Source: Nitrospirota bacterium
GTDB lineage: Bacteria; Nitrospirota; Thermodesulfovibrionia; Thermodesulfovibrionales; UBA6898
Length of the DNA stretch: 64,000 bases
Assembly (NCBI GenBank): GCA_021825365.1
Contig: JAKAHR010000016.1
Coordinates: 16,196-80,195 of the forward strand
Reading direction: 5' to 3'
Shown here: positions 25,538-34,663 of the stretch, one piece after another
Numbering within the stretch: the first letter of the stretch is position 1
How the letters are laid out: every line of letters begins with the position of its first letter
The notes under the pieces: model-generated
Database searches by the model: none
Told to the model about the DNA's origin: nothing
Seen by the model: the letters and a program-made list of their open reading frames with translations, nothing else
Made by a program: the position numbers and the translations under genes

Positions 25538-27535
25538 TTACCCCGCGAGGCAGATGCGGTTGCGGCCTTCCCGCTTTGCGCGATACAACGCTGCATCGGC
25601 CGCCTCGTGAAGGTCGGCGGCGGTGCGGTACTCCGGGAATGTCGCGATCCCGCAGCTGAAGGACACGTAGAACTCCTGCCCCCGGCACTGGTGGCATATC
25701 CTGAAGAAATCCTCCCGGATCGTATCCAGTATCGCCTTGGCCGCGGCGCTGTCGGCCCCTTCAAGCAGGACGGAGAACTCCTCCCCGCCGTACCGGCCGA
25801 CGACGTCCGTCTTGCGCAGCCGCTGCAGCAGGAGCCGGGAGAGGCCCTTCAGGACCTGGTCTCCGGTGGCATGGCCGTAGGTGTCATTGACCGCCTTGAA
25901 ATGGTCGATGTCGATCAGCGCATAGGCGAGGCCGGAATTCCCGCGTTCGGCCCGGGCGACCCCCATCTGCAGCTGTTCCTTCGCCTTCGTATGATTGAGG
26001 AGACCGGTGAGGCTGTCGCGCACCATGAAGGAGTGCAGCAGCCGCGAACGCTCCACCCGGGACCTGACCGAAGAGACGAGATGGCTGTCCTTGATCGGCT
26101 TGGTCAGGAAGTCATCGCCCCCGAGGCTCATGGCGGCAAGCTGTTTCTCAACGTCCGTCTCTGCGGAAAGGAAGACGATGGGGATGCTGACAAAGGACGA
26201 CATCTGCCGGATCACCTTCGAAAGCTCGATGCCGCTGCTGTCGGGCATATACATGTCCATCAGGATCAGGTCAGGCCTGAAGGCGAAGAGCATCTCCATC
26301 ATCTGCAGGGGGTCGGAGGTGATCTCGGTCCTCATGCCGGCGGACTTCAGGATCAGGTCATACCGGGAGGCGAGCGTGATGTCGTCATCGACGATGAGGA
26401 TGCGGTAGGCGTCCTCGTCGCTGCGAGCGGTCAATGCGTCCAGTTTGTCTATCAGGCTGCTGGTATCAACGGACCGGGTGAAGTAGGCCTCGCCTCCGGC
26501 CCTCACCGCGCTCAGGCGCGCGGCGAAATCCTCGGTCTCGGAAAGGAAGATGACCGGCGCCTTGCCCGTCCGTCCGGCCATGCCGGAGATGATCTCCGCA
26601 ATCGGCAGCCCGTCCGCCCGGAGCGACATGTCCGCAATGATGGCCGCGGGCGCTCTCCGCGCAACCTCTTCTCTCAGTTCGTCGGCCCGCAGGCTGCAGA
26701 CCCGATAGCCGAAATACCCCAGTTGCTGGCTCAGACCCTGAAGGGCGGGGCTGTCGCCGACGACAAGGTAGATCAGCCGGTCGTCGTCCGCATTGCGGAC
26801 AGGGGCCTCGCAGGCAATCTTCTCTCCCTCTGCACCGTCATCCGGCCGGGGCGCGACTGCAGCGGCGGCCAGGCCCCTGACGAGTTCTTCGATATGCCGC
26901 CGGTCTTCACCGGCCTGCAGGGAAGGGCTTCGCTTGAGGGCGAGTTCGAGAAGATGGGCCGCTGCGCTGACCTCGGGGAACCCGAACGTCGCGCCCGAGC
27001 CGGCCAGCTTATGGACCAGGAGAAGCATCTCCTTCGCCTGCGCGCCTTCTCCCTCCTCCGGCATCCTTTGCCAGAGCGCCTCTATCTCCCTGACCTTTGC
27101 GGGGAGTTCCGCTGCGTACACCTCTGTCAGGGCCTGCAGATTTGCCGCCGCCTCCTCGCGCGCCTTTTCCCGGTGCGCCAGGACCTCCCCGATCTTCCCG
27201 GGAAAGGTCATCGCATCGAAAGGCTTGGCGATGACCCCCGAGGCGCCGAGCCTGGTATAGGAATCGATCTCATGCTGTTCCGTGCTCGCCGTGAGAAAGA
27301 CGACCGGGACGCGGGACATCCCCGGAAGCCTGCGGATCTCGGCCAGGGTCTGGATGCCGTCCATATCAGGCATGTTGACGTCGAGGATGACGATGTCGGG
27401 CCTGAACATGCTGACCGCGCGGAGCGCCTCGGCGCCGGAACCGCAGATATGCGTCTCGTGGCCGCCGACCCGTTCAAGCGTTATCCGGGCCAGCTTCTGG
27501 ATGGAGGTATCGTCGTCTGCCAGCAGGACCCGCAT
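25538..27535 (-). CDS. REC-Hpt-REC-REC-GGDEF phosphorelay diguanylate cyclase
   Basis: A 665-residue cytosolic protein with five modules: receiver 1 (D52), a histidine phosphotransfer domain (HKLAGSG, H175), a degenerate receiver (about 255-370), receiver 3 (D427 in LILMDMYMPDSSG) and a GGDEF domain with the active-site GGEEF at 583-587. It would gather phosphate from the kinases encoded upstream and convert it into c-di-GMP synthesis. The frame is open 33 codons further, but MRVLLADDD at 27535 is the start: its ATG overlaps the stop of the protease gene (TGATG). It is the last gene of the hydrogenase-signalling operon. Confidence 0.88.
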   Translation of the reverse strand: MRVLLADDDTSIQKLARITLERVGGHETHICGSGAEALRAVSMFRPDIVILDVNMPDMDGIQTLAEIRRLPGMSRVPVVFLTASTEQHEIDSYTRLGASGVIAKPFDAMTFPGKIGEVLAHREKAREEAAANLQALTEVYAAELPAKVREIEALWQRMPEEGEGAQAKEMLLLVHKLAGSGATFGFPEVSAAAHLLELALKRSPSLQAGEDRRHIEELVRGLAAAAVAPRPDDGAEGEKIACEAPVRNADDDRLIYLVVGDSPALQGLSQQLGYFGYRVCSLRADELREEVARRAPAAIIADMSLRADGLPIAEIISGMAGRTGKAPVIFLSETEDFAARLSAVRAGGEAYFTRSVDTSSLIDKLDALTARSDEDAYRILIVDDDITLASRYDLILKSAGMRTEITSDPLQMMEMLFAFRPDLILMDMYMPDSSGIELSKVIRQMSSFVSIPIVFLSAETDVEKQLAAMSLGGDDFLTKPIKDSHLVSSVRSRVERSRLLHSFMVRDSLTGLLNHTKAKEQLQMGVARAERGNSGLAYALIDIDHFKAVNDTYGHATGDQVLKGLSRLLLQRLRKTDVVGRYGGEEFSVLLEGADSAAAKAILDTIREDFFRICHQCRGQEFYVSFSCGIATFPEYRTAADLHEAADAALYRAKREGRNRICLAG

Positions 27536-28032
27536 CAGCAGACCGCCTGTCCGTCGGCAGCTTCCGGACGGACCATCTCTTCTATTATCCGGACCGCCTT
27601 TTCGACCGCAGGGACGACTCCGGGAGTGAGGCACTCACCGTACCCCGAGCAATCGGCTGCAAGGACGCCGATAATCGTTGTCTCCGGCCTCTTCCACAGG
27701 GCCGCCGTCATGTCGAGTATGTCTCCCACCCTGCCGAGGTGTCCGGACAGGAAATGGTCGCCCTGCGTCTCCTCTTCCCTGATGATCCGTATGTCTCCGG
27801 GAGACCCGTCGCCGACAAGGGCGTCGACGATGATCAGCCTGTCGACGCCTTCCAGATAGGTGACGAGGTCAAGGCCTGCGGTGCCCCCGTCGAGGAGCCG
27901 CACGGATGAGGGGAGGCCGGCCCCCTCCAGCCGCCGTATGACGTGGATCCCCACGCCGTCGTCTCTCCTGAACAGATTGCCTACGCCGAGAACAAGGGTC
28001 ACGCCCTGTCCCTCCTCACCGATTTTTCTCAT
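27535..28032 (-). CDS. [NiFe]-hydrogenase maturation endopeptidase
   Basis: A 165-residue cytosolic protease of the HycI/HyaD/HoxM family that clips the C-terminal tail of a hydrogenase large subunit after nickel insertion. The signature LGVGNLFRRDDGVGIHVI is at residues 15-32, DGGTAGLDLV and IIVDAL follow (nickel-sensing Asp/Glu region), then GHLGRVGDIL. The obvious substrate is the large subunit encoded 2.7 kb upstream in the same operon, which keeps a 25-residue tail. It is coupled to the downstream GGDEF gene by a TGATG overlap. Accessory hyp genes are not in the window. Confidence 0.9.
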   Translation of the reverse strand: MRKIGEEGQGVTLVLGVGNLFRRDDGVGIHVIRRLEGAGLPSSVRLLDGGTAGLDLVTYLEGVDRLIIVDALVGDGSPGDIRIIREEETQGDHFLSGHLGRVGDILDMTAALWKRPETTIIGVLAADCSGYGECLTPGVVPAVEKAVRIIEEMVRPEAADGQAVC

Positions 28033-28080
28033 GGTTCGCGCGACCGCCGACGGACTTCCCGCAGAACGTTATCCGGCGGA

Positions 28081-30459
28081 CTACAGGCCCATCATCTTCT
28101 TGGCCTTTTCGATCTTTTCCTCCGACCCGGCCTCCGACATGATGATGAACAATATGTTCTCGAGGCTCTTTTCGAAGCGCAGGGTCCTCACCATATCGTG
28201 GCGGTCCGAAAGGGCGGAATCGACGATGACCATGTCCGGCCGTGTGCTTACCGCCTTTTCGATGCCTTCTTCGCCGCTGTATGCCTCGGTTATGTGGTAG
28301 CCCTTTGTCTCGAGGACGTCCTTCAGCGTCCTGACGGTGGATATGTCTTCATCGATGACGAGGACCTTCTTCCGCGACGTGCCCCTCGAAAGCAGGTTCT
28401 CGATGCTCCTGAGCAGCTCGACCGTATCGACCGGCTTGGTAAGGTAGTTGTCAATGCCCAGCCGGTAGCCGCGGTCCTTGTCCTCGACGATCGAGAGGAT
28501 GATGATCGGTATATCGCCGGTGAGGGGGTTGTTTTTGAGCACGGCTGCGACATCGAACCCGCTGATCCCCGGCATCATGACATCGAGGGTGATGATATCC
28601 GGCCTCTTCTTCCTGATCTCCGAGATCGCCTGCATACCGTCCTTCGCCTCTGTCACCTCATAGCCGTTTTCTTCGAGCACCTGCCGCAGGAAGTTGCGGA
28701 TATGGTCCTCGTCGTCCACGACGAGGACGCATTTCTTGCCCCCTGCCGCGGCCTCGGCCGCGGCAGGGATACTGCTTTCAAAATGACGCAGGAGTCTTTC
28801 GACGGATGCCGGCTCGGTCACACTCTCAGGGATCGCAACCGGCAGGGTGAAGGAGAAGGTGCTGCCCCCGCCCCTGCGGCTCTCCGCCCATATCCTGCCG
28901 CCGTGGTGTTCGACGATCTCCTTGCAGATCGGCAGGCCGAGGCCCGTGCCTTTCGGCTTGTCCGTCAGGGTATCGCCGACCTGCTTGAATTTCTCGAAGA
29001 CCCTCGGCAGGTCTTCTTCGTCTATGCCCATGCCCGAGTCCGCCACGCTCACCCGGATCACGTCCGCCTCTTTCCGGGCGCTGCAGGTGATCGAGCCGGC
29101 GTCCGTAAACTTGACGGCATTGGACAACAGGTTGATCACCACCTGCATGAGCCGGTCGCCGTCCCCCGTCACGGGCGCCAGGTCCGCGCCGACGTCCGTG
29201 AAGAGGGGGAGCCCCTTCTGCTGAAACAGGGATGAGGTCGCCGCGGTCGCCCGCCGGATGATCTCGTCGATGAACACCGGCTCCTTCTTCCAGTCGACCT
29301 TTCCGGCCTCCATCTTCGCGATGTCGAGGACGTCGTTGATGAGGGAGGTGAGCCTTTCTCCCTCCGACACGATGATGCTGAGGTTGTCGCCTATCTGCCT
29401 GACCGCCCTGAGCGCCTTCTTGTCGTCCGTGCGGACGAGGGGGGCGATGACGTCTTCGAACTTCTTCCTGATCAGTTTCGCAAACCCCAGCACCGACGTC
29501 AGCGGCGTCCGCAGCTCATGTGAGACCGTTGAGATGAAATCCGTCTTCATCCGGTCGACTTCCCATTCCTTGGTGATGTCCCGCAGCACGGTGATGATGC
29601 CGAGGAACTCGCTTTCATTGCTGATGGAGTAGGCGTTTGCCCGGAAGACCCGGCCGGAAAGCCGGAAGTCCCTCTGGATGATGTCCGCACGGCCGCCCCT
29701 GATGACCGCATCGATCATGCCGTTGATGTCCATGTCCCTGAAGACGTCCGCTATATACTTTCCGGCGACGCTCCCCGGCGCCAGCCCGAACATGCGCTCG
29801 ACCGCCGGGTTTGCCAGCATGATCGACTTGTCGGCGGACGTGACGACGAGGCCGTCCGTCATGTTCGTGATGACCGCATTGAGTTTGTTTCTTTCGTTGT
29901 CGAGCGCCCGCGTCGTCTTGCGTATCCTCTCGTACGACAGGGCATTGTTCACCGAGAGGGCGATGTTCGGGGTGAGGGCGCTGATGAAGGAGAGTATCTC
30001 GAAGCTCGTCGCCGTATCGTCCGCAACGAGGAGAACGCTGTTGACGGTCCCCTCGTAGATGCAGGGAAAGGCGGCGAGCGTCAGGACGGGCCTGCCGGAA
30101 TCGAGGCCGAAGCCGGAGACATCGCCTCCTTCCTTCATGACCATATCCCTTGCGGCGGCCGCCTCCGCGACGATGCCGCCTTCGGCAGGGGAAACACCGG
30201 CAGACAGCCCCTCCGCCCCCAGGACCGGGAAGGAGCCGTTGTCCCGCAGATAGACCGCTCCGGCCTTGATCCCCGTTGTCTGCCTCAGCCTGCCGATGAT
30301 CGACGAGGCCAGTTTCGGCAGGTCCAGGGCAGACGACAGCATCTGGGCGATATCGGCAAAATGGCCCTGCATCCTGACGGCGTCCTGCAGCGAGCGACAG
30401 CGGGCCTCGAGTTCACGGTTGCGGTCCTGGAGGGTCTGGCTGTCTTTATCGTTTCCCAT
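28081..30459 (-). CDS. Hybrid histidine kinase (GAF-PAS-HisKA-HATPase-REC-REC)
   Basis: A 792-residue soluble kinase. A coiled coil (1-30) leads to a GAF domain (about 45-185), a PAS domain (about 200-310, VITNMTDGLVVTSADKSIM), an H box VSHELRTPLTSVLGFAKLI, an N box INLLSNAVKFTD, a G box GTGLGLPICKEI and two receivers. The first receiver is canonical (DIITLDVMMPGISG). The second is weaker (MVIVDSALSDRHD keeps the Asp but loses the MPGxxG loop). With no membrane segment it probably senses a cytosolic cue; its genetic partners are hydrogenase subunits. Its ATG directly follows the stop of the 82-residue gene. Confidence 0.9.
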   Translation of the reverse strand: MGNDKDSQTLQDRNRELEARCRSLQDAVRMQGHFADIAQMLSSALDLPKLASSIIGRLRQTTGIKAGAVYLRDNGSFPVLGAEGLSAGVSPAEGGIVAEAAAARDMVMKEGGDVSGFGLDSGRPVLTLAAFPCIYEGTVNSVLLVADDTATSFEILSFISALTPNIALSVNNALSYERIRKTTRALDNERNKLNAVITNMTDGLVVTSADKSIMLANPAVERMFGLAPGSVAGKYIADVFRDMDINGMIDAVIRGGRADIIQRDFRLSGRVFRANAYSISNESEFLGIITVLRDITKEWEVDRMKTDFISTVSHELRTPLTSVLGFAKLIRKKFEDVIAPLVRTDDKKALRAVRQIGDNLSIIVSEGERLTSLINDVLDIAKMEAGKVDWKKEPVFIDEIIRRATAATSSLFQQKGLPLFTDVGADLAPVTGDGDRLMQVVINLLSNAVKFTDAGSITCSARKEADVIRVSVADSGMGIDEEDLPRVFEKFKQVGDTLTDKPKGTGLGLPICKEIVEHHGGRIWAESRRGGGSTFSFTLPVAIPESVTEPASVERLLRHFESSIPAAAEAAAGGKKCVLVVDDEDHIRNFLRQVLEENGYEVTEAKDGMQAISEIRKKRPDIITLDVMMPGISGFDVAAVLKNNPLTGDIPIIILSIVEDKDRGYRLGIDNYLTKPVDTVELLRSIENLLSRGTSRKKVLVIDEDISTVRTLKDVLETKGYHITEAYSGEEGIEKAVSTRPDMVIVDSALSDRHDMVRTLRFEKSLENILFIIMSEAGSEEKIEKAKKMMGL

Positions 30460-30708
30460 CTATGACCCCAGATACTTGAGCCACTTCGAGACCCTTTCCT
30501 GCACTTCGAGGCTGCCCCACATGCCGAGCAGTTTATCGTCCCTGCCGAGACATTGGACGAAGGTCCTGCATTTCGTCTCCTCGTCGGAGTCCCGGATCTC
30601 CGCAGCAACCTTCATCTTCGCCTTGTTCAGGATAAGGTTGGCCATCGACGCCCCGAAGAGCGACTCTATGTCAGGCTTTATCCTGTCTCTCAGGAGGTCA
30701 AGCTCCAT
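30460..30708 (-). CDS. Conserved-looking 82-residue protein of unknown function
   Basis: A small acidic/basic helical protein without transmembrane segments or recognisable motif; it has two cysteines (TKCRTFVQCLG) and a tryptophan-rich end (LLGMWGSLEVQERVSKWLKY). It lies between the hydrogenase large-subunit gene (45 bp) and the hybrid kinase (0 bp), with AAGGAG upstream of the ATG at 30708, so it is clearly a translated member of the operon. A scaffold or adaptor between hydrogenase and kinase is only a guess. I do not recognise the family. Confidence 0.65.
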   Translation of the reverse strand: MELDLLRDRIKPDIESLFGASMANLILNKAKMKVAAEIRDSDEETKCRTFVQCLGRDDKLLGMWGSLEVQERVSKWLKYLGS

Positions 30709-30753
30709 CCCCGTTGCTCCTTGTCGCGTCGCCGGCCGGTTTGCACGGTCCCA

Positions 30754-32172
30754 TCAATATTTCCTGAGTACATCGATGCATTCACCCGCGGCTGAATACA
30801 GGCGCACCTCAAGAGGCATCTTGCCCACCGCGTGGGTCGAGCACGACAGGCAGGGATCATAGCACCGTATCGCCATCTCGACCCGGTTCAGCATGCCCTC
30901 CCTCACCCTGCCTCCCTTGATGTACTTCCTGGCGACGTCCTTCACCGACAGGTCGATCGCCCTGTTGTTATGCGCCGTGGCGACGATAAAATTCGCCTTT
31001 GTCACGCGGCCGTCGTCATCCGCCTGGTAGTGGTGGATAAGGGTCCCCCGCGGGGCCTCGACAACGCCGACCCCCTCACCGGCCTTCCTTTCCGCCTTAA
31101 TCCGCACGTCCTTTGAAACGATCTCATCGTCGGACAGGAGTTCCCGCGCCCTCTCGGAGGCGTACAGGATTTCGATCATCCGCGCGACATGGTAGTAGAG
31201 GTTTTCATTCACCGTATCGCCCATCGCCCTGAAGACCCTGAACCTCTCCGCGGCAGCCGGTGTGCCGACGGAGGAGGAGACATTCAGCCGCGCCAGCGGT
31301 CCGACCCGGTATATCCCGTTCGGCCACCCCTCTTTCTTGTAGTAGGGGAATTTGAGCCATGTGTCATCCTCGACATGCTCGGCGATATAGTCGAGATAGT
31401 CCCTGCCCGCGAACTCGGCGACCTTCCGGTTTTCGGCATTCTTCAGGACGATCGGACCGTCATAGAATTCGAGGCTGCCGCTGTTCGTGAGGCCCATGTG
31501 CTTGGTGCGGAAATTCCCGAGGCTCGGCAGCTTGTCAGCGTACGATTCCAGCATGCCGTACGCGGCGTCCACCGCCGATTCGGACAGGGACACCGCCTCT
31601 CCGGCGTCCCTGAGGAGGTGGAACCTGTCCTCATGCGCAAGCGCCATGCTCATGCCGCCGGGAATGGCGGTGACCGGGTGTATCGGCCGTCCGCCGACCC
31701 TGTCGATGATCGTCTGGCCTATCTTCCGCAGGCGCAATGCCCTCTTCGCCAGGTCGGGGTTTTTTTCGTAGAGACCGATGAGGCTCCTCTTCTCGGGGTC
31801 TGAATCCGGACCGAGGATGAAGTCCGGCGCCGAGAGGAAGAAGAAATGCAGGGCATGGGACTGGATGATCTGCCCCATATGCATCAGCTCCCGGAGCTTC
31901 TTCGCAGCGGGCGGGATGACGACGCCGAGCAGGTCGTCGCATGCCTTGGCAGCGGCAAGGTGGTGGCTCACCGGGCAGATCCCGCAGATCCGGGTGGTGA
32001 TGACCGGCATGTCCCAGAGCATCCTGCCCTCGCAGAACTTCTCGAAGCCGCGGAACTCCGTCACATGGAAACGTGCGTCAGACACCCGGCCGTCGTCGTC
32101 GAGATGGATGGTCACCTTGCCGTGGCCTTCGACCCTGGTGACAGGTTCGATCTCTATCTTCTTCTTCTTCAT
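30754..32172 (-). CDS. mvhA: [NiFe]-hydrogenase large subunit, MvhA/group 3-like
   Basis: A 472-residue catalytic subunit that carries the NiFe(CN)2CO site and splits or forms H2 in the cytosol. The L1 motif RICGICPVSHH (C63, C66) and the C-terminal L2 motif DPCLSCSTH (C441, C444, H447) provide all four nickel ligands; both L2 cysteines are Cys, not selenocysteine. The 25 residues after H447 are the tail removed during maturation. The sequence pattern resembles the group 3c Mvh type. Two adjacent ATGs (32175 and 32172) follow GGGAGG; 32172 has the better spacing and overlaps the small-subunit stop. Confidence 0.93.
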   Translation of the reverse strand: MKKKKIEIEPVTRVEGHGKVTIHLDDDGRVSDARFHVTEFRGFEKFCEGRMLWDMPVITTRICGICPVSHHLAAAKACDDLLGVVIPPAAKKLRELMHMGQIIQSHALHFFFLSAPDFILGPDSDPEKRSLIGLYEKNPDLAKRALRLRKIGQTIIDRVGGRPIHPVTAIPGGMSMALAHEDRFHLLRDAGEAVSLSESAVDAAYGMLESYADKLPSLGNFRTKHMGLTNSGSLEFYDGPIVLKNAENRKVAEFAGRDYLDYIAEHVEDDTWLKFPYYKKEGWPNGIYRVGPLARLNVSSSVGTPAAAERFRVFRAMGDTVNENLYYHVARMIEILYASERARELLSDDEIVSKDVRIKAERKAGEGVGVVEAPRGTLIHHYQADDDGRVTKANFIVATAHNNRAIDLSVKDVARKYIKGGRVREGMLNRVEMAIRCYDPCLSCSTHAVGKMPLEVRLYSAAGECIDVLRKY

Positions 32173-33062
32173 CATTTTTCCTCCCGGTACGGATATATCG
32201 ATACCGGCAGCGAATATCGGTACCCGACGCCCACCACGTCTTCCATGAACATCATCGCACCGGCGGGCAGGATCGAGGCGAGGGCATTGATCATCTTGGC
32301 GCCCTGCTCCAGCGCCCCGGTCGTCGGTCCCATGCACCCCCTGCACGGAACGTTGCCCTTCACGCAGCGGGCCTCGCATCCCTCCCGGGTGGCGGGGCCC
32401 ATGCAGATCAGTCCCTGTTCGAGAAAGCACCGGTCCGGATCGATGACATCGAGCTCCATGATCGCGTGGACCGCATTCGTCACGAATTCCCTCTTCGGCA
32501 CGTACATCTCCTGGTGTTTCCTGTTGCATTCATGGCAGAGGTTCTTCTGCGGTATGACCGGCTTCTTCCCGCCGATGATGTCCTTCAGGACCGAACGGAT
32601 CATCTTCGGGGTAGGGGGGCAGCCGGGCAGTTCGTAATCAACGGCTATCTCCTGGTGGACCGCCCTGACATGCGGAAGCATCGCCGGGATGTCCGGAGAC
32701 GACGGGACCTTGCCGCGCACCGTGCTCTCGGTCTCGACATACGCCCTCTGCAGCACGTCGTCCAGGCTGAAGAGGTTCCTCAGGCCGTTGATCCCGCCGA
32801 AGGCGGCGCATGTTCCAAAGGCGAGGATCTTTCCCGCCTTCTTCCTGAACTCCCTGGCCACCGCGACATTCGACGTGTTGCAGAGCGCGCCGTCGAGTAT
32901 GCCGAGGTCGACCTTCGGCACGGACTTCACGTCGTTTATCGGCGAGCGGACGATGTCGATCGAATCGAGCAGGGAGAGGAGGTCCTCATCCAGGTCGAGG
33001 ATCGCCATATGGCACCCGAAGCATCCCTGGAGGTGTCCGGTCGCAACGCGCAGCTTCTTCAT
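32172..33062 (-). CDS. mvhG: [NiFe]-hydrogenase small subunit, MvhG-like
   Basis: A 296-residue electron-transfer subunit with no signal peptide, so cytosolic. The proximal cluster ligands are at CFGCH (C14, C17), FGTCAAFGG and PGCPPTP. The C-terminal half holds two more cluster motifs, CHECNRKH and the Cys-rich run CFLEQGLICMG...CEARCVKGNVPCRGCMGP, as in group 3c MvhG. Electrons would pass from the NiFe site to the HdrA/MvhD-like protein encoded just upstream. ATGATG at 33065/33062 overlaps the preceding stop; 33062 is chosen for spacing from GGGGAGG. Confidence 0.92.
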   Translation of the reverse strand: MKKLRVATGHLQGCFGCHMAILDLDEDLLSLLDSIDIVRSPINDVKSVPKVDLGILDGALCNTSNVAVAREFRKKAGKILAFGTCAAFGGINGLRNLFSLDDVLQRAYVETESTVRGKVPSSPDIPAMLPHVRAVHQEIAVDYELPGCPPTPKMIRSVLKDIIGGKKPVIPQKNLCHECNRKHQEMYVPKREFVTNAVHAIMELDVIDPDRCFLEQGLICMGPATREGCEARCVKGNVPCRGCMGPTTGALEQGAKMINALASILPAGAMMFMEDVVGVGYRYSLPVSIYPYREEK

Positions 33063-34663
33063 CATCCCCTCCCCATCTTCCTGAGATGTTCTATGAAATC
33101 CACCGCGCCCCTGACGCAGGAATTTCCGTCGCAGTTGCTCACCCCGAATATGCGGAGGCGCTCGGGCGATATCCCCCTGCTGTCGAGGACCGCGCGGAAC
33201 AGGTTGGCGCGCCTGTCGAGGTCCGTATTGCCGACGATGTTGAGGCAGCGGTCGTCCCCGCATTTGCAGATGACGACCCCGCTGAAGCCTTCCCTGAAGG
33301 CCTCGATAATGAACTGGGTGTCGATCCTGCCGGCGCACCGGACCGAAAGAGGCATGACACTCGTCGGATACTCCATCCCCTCCCTGCCGGCGAAATCCAG
33401 CGACTGGTACCCGCACCCCTCGCAGAGGAGATACAACAGCCTGATGCCGTTGGGAGGATTATAGGAAGCCAGTATCCTGATCGCCGAAAGGAGGTATTCC
33501 GTGCTGGCGCTCACCTGGTCCCGCGCACCCGTCGGGCAGGCCGAGACGCAGTTGCCGCAGCCGACGCACCTCTTGATGTTCGTTGTCGAAAGCTTGCTCG
33601 AGGGGTCGAGCTCGGCGGCGTGGAAAAGGCAGGTCTTGATGCAGGTGCCGCAGCCGCCGCAGATCTCCTGGTTCACCTCGGAGACGAAGAGCTCGTGGGT
33701 GATCGAGTGGCGCTTCAGGAGCGTGTCCAAAGACAGCGCGGCCGAGTCGGCGCAGGCGATGACGGAGGCCGGAGGCGTATCGTGCGGGATGAGAAAGATG
33801 CCCGGGTTCACCGTCTCGGTCACCGCCGTGTCGGAGAAGATCGTACGGAAATGGCCCTCGTTGCTCCTCTCGAGCCGCAGGAAAGGGTACAGCTCGCCGG
33901 TGTATGCCAGGTCGTCTCCGATCGCCACGATAATTCCGCCTGCCCGCAGCCTGACGCCCCCCTTCAGGTGTATCCTGAAATTCCCCGCATAGCCGTACAG
34001 CTCCTCAAGGGGCGCGACATGGAAGACGGCATGCGGATGGTTCTTCACATAGGCGAGGGTCGGCATCGCATCGGCGGAGGCCGGAGTCGCTTTCTCCTGC
34101 CGCGGCCTGTCGACGAAGGCTACGTGAAACCCTCTTTCAAGGAGCCTCTGGGCCGCATAGATGCCGCCGGAGGTCGTGCCGATGACCGCAACCGTCTTCT
34201 TCGGCGCCACCTCGATCATGCCGACATCATGGGAGAGCCTCGCCTTCTCGATCCCGACAGCTATCAGCACGGACGCCTTCCTGGTCGCCTCGAGGGGCGT
34301 GGCCCGGTGGGGCAGGGCCGTCTGTTCCTTGAGGTTGACGATCGCTATCCTGTTTGCATTCATGCCCTCTTCCTGCAGGACGCGCAGCAGCAGATCCCCG
34401 TTTCGGGCCGAACGGTAAAACAGGGGGGATTCCCCGGCGAGCACAACAGAGTCGAGCCTCTCCTCCCTCACGACGCTCCGGACCGCGTTGATGCTTTCCG
34501 AGCTATGCAGGTTGTCGTAGATCCGGACGGGCAGGCTCTTCCTGAAGCGCGCCGACAGGGACTTCAGGTCAAGCACGCTGCTTATCGCGCCGTCCGCTCC
34601 GGAGAGGAAGAGGCCGGTCGTCGCCCCGGCGTGGCCGCGCGCTTTCTTCGCCCGGTCACTCAA
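33062..34663 (-). CDS. Degenerate HdrA fused to an MvhD iron-sulfur domain
   Basis: A 533-residue electron-transfer protein. The N-terminal 155 residues align by pattern with the HdrA entry domain (for example DSVVLAGESPLFYRS), but the cluster cysteines there are replaced. A Rossmann-like part (KKTVAVIGTTSGGIYAAQRL) follows with an altered glycine motif. Two ferredoxin motifs, CGGCGTCIKTC and CVGCGNCVSACP, are intact near residues 330-385. From about 405 on there is an MvhD/FlpD domain with CEGCGYQ, CAGRID and CKCGDDRC. It should accept electrons from the hydrogenase, but HdrB and HdrC are absent. It overlaps the receiver gene upstream by 8 bp. Confidence 0.82.
   Translation of the reverse strand: MSDRAKKARGHAGATTGLFLSGADGAISSVLDLKSLSARFRKSLPVRIYDNLHSSESINAVRSVVREERLDSVVLAGESPLFYRSARNGDLLLRVLQEEGMNANRIAIVNLKEQTALPHRATPLEATRKASVLIAVGIEKARLSHDVGMIEVAPKKTVAVIGTTSGGIYAAQRLLERGFHVAFVDRPRQEKATPASADAMPTLAYVKNHPHAVFHVAPLEELYGYAGNFRIHLKGGVRLRAGGIIVAIGDDLAYTGELYPFLRLERSNEGHFRTIFSDTAVTETVNPGIFLIPHDTPPASVIACADSAALSLDTLLKRHSITHELFVSEVNQEICGGCGTCIKTCLFHAAELDPSSKLSTTNIKRCVGCGNCVSACPTGARDQVSASTEYLLSAIRILASYNPPNGIRLLYLLCEGCGYQSLDFAGREGMEYPTSVMPLSVRCAGRIDTQFIIEAFREGFSGVVICKCGDDRCLNIVGNTDLDRRANLFRAVLDSRGISPERLRIFGVSNCDGNSCVRGAVDFIEHLRKMGRG

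Noticed and set aside
25430..27859. An 809-codon plus-strand frame opposite the REC-GGDEF gene
   Set aside because: Longest antisense frame in the window but without motifs; it spans the boundary of two real minus-strand genes.
27535..28032. A sensory (group 2b-type) hydrogenase explanation in which no maturation protease is needed
   Set aside because: A complete protease gene and a cleavable 25-residue tail on the large subunit are both present, so this is a normally matured hydrogenase.
30754..32172. The large subunit as a selenoprotein, given the nearby selC
   Set aside because: Both L2 positions are encoded by Cys codons and no in-frame TGA is present.
30754..32529. A longer hydrogenase large subunit starting at 32529
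   Set aside because: The extra N-terminus is out-of-frame small-subunit sequence; ATGATG after GGGAGG at about 32175 fits the family start.
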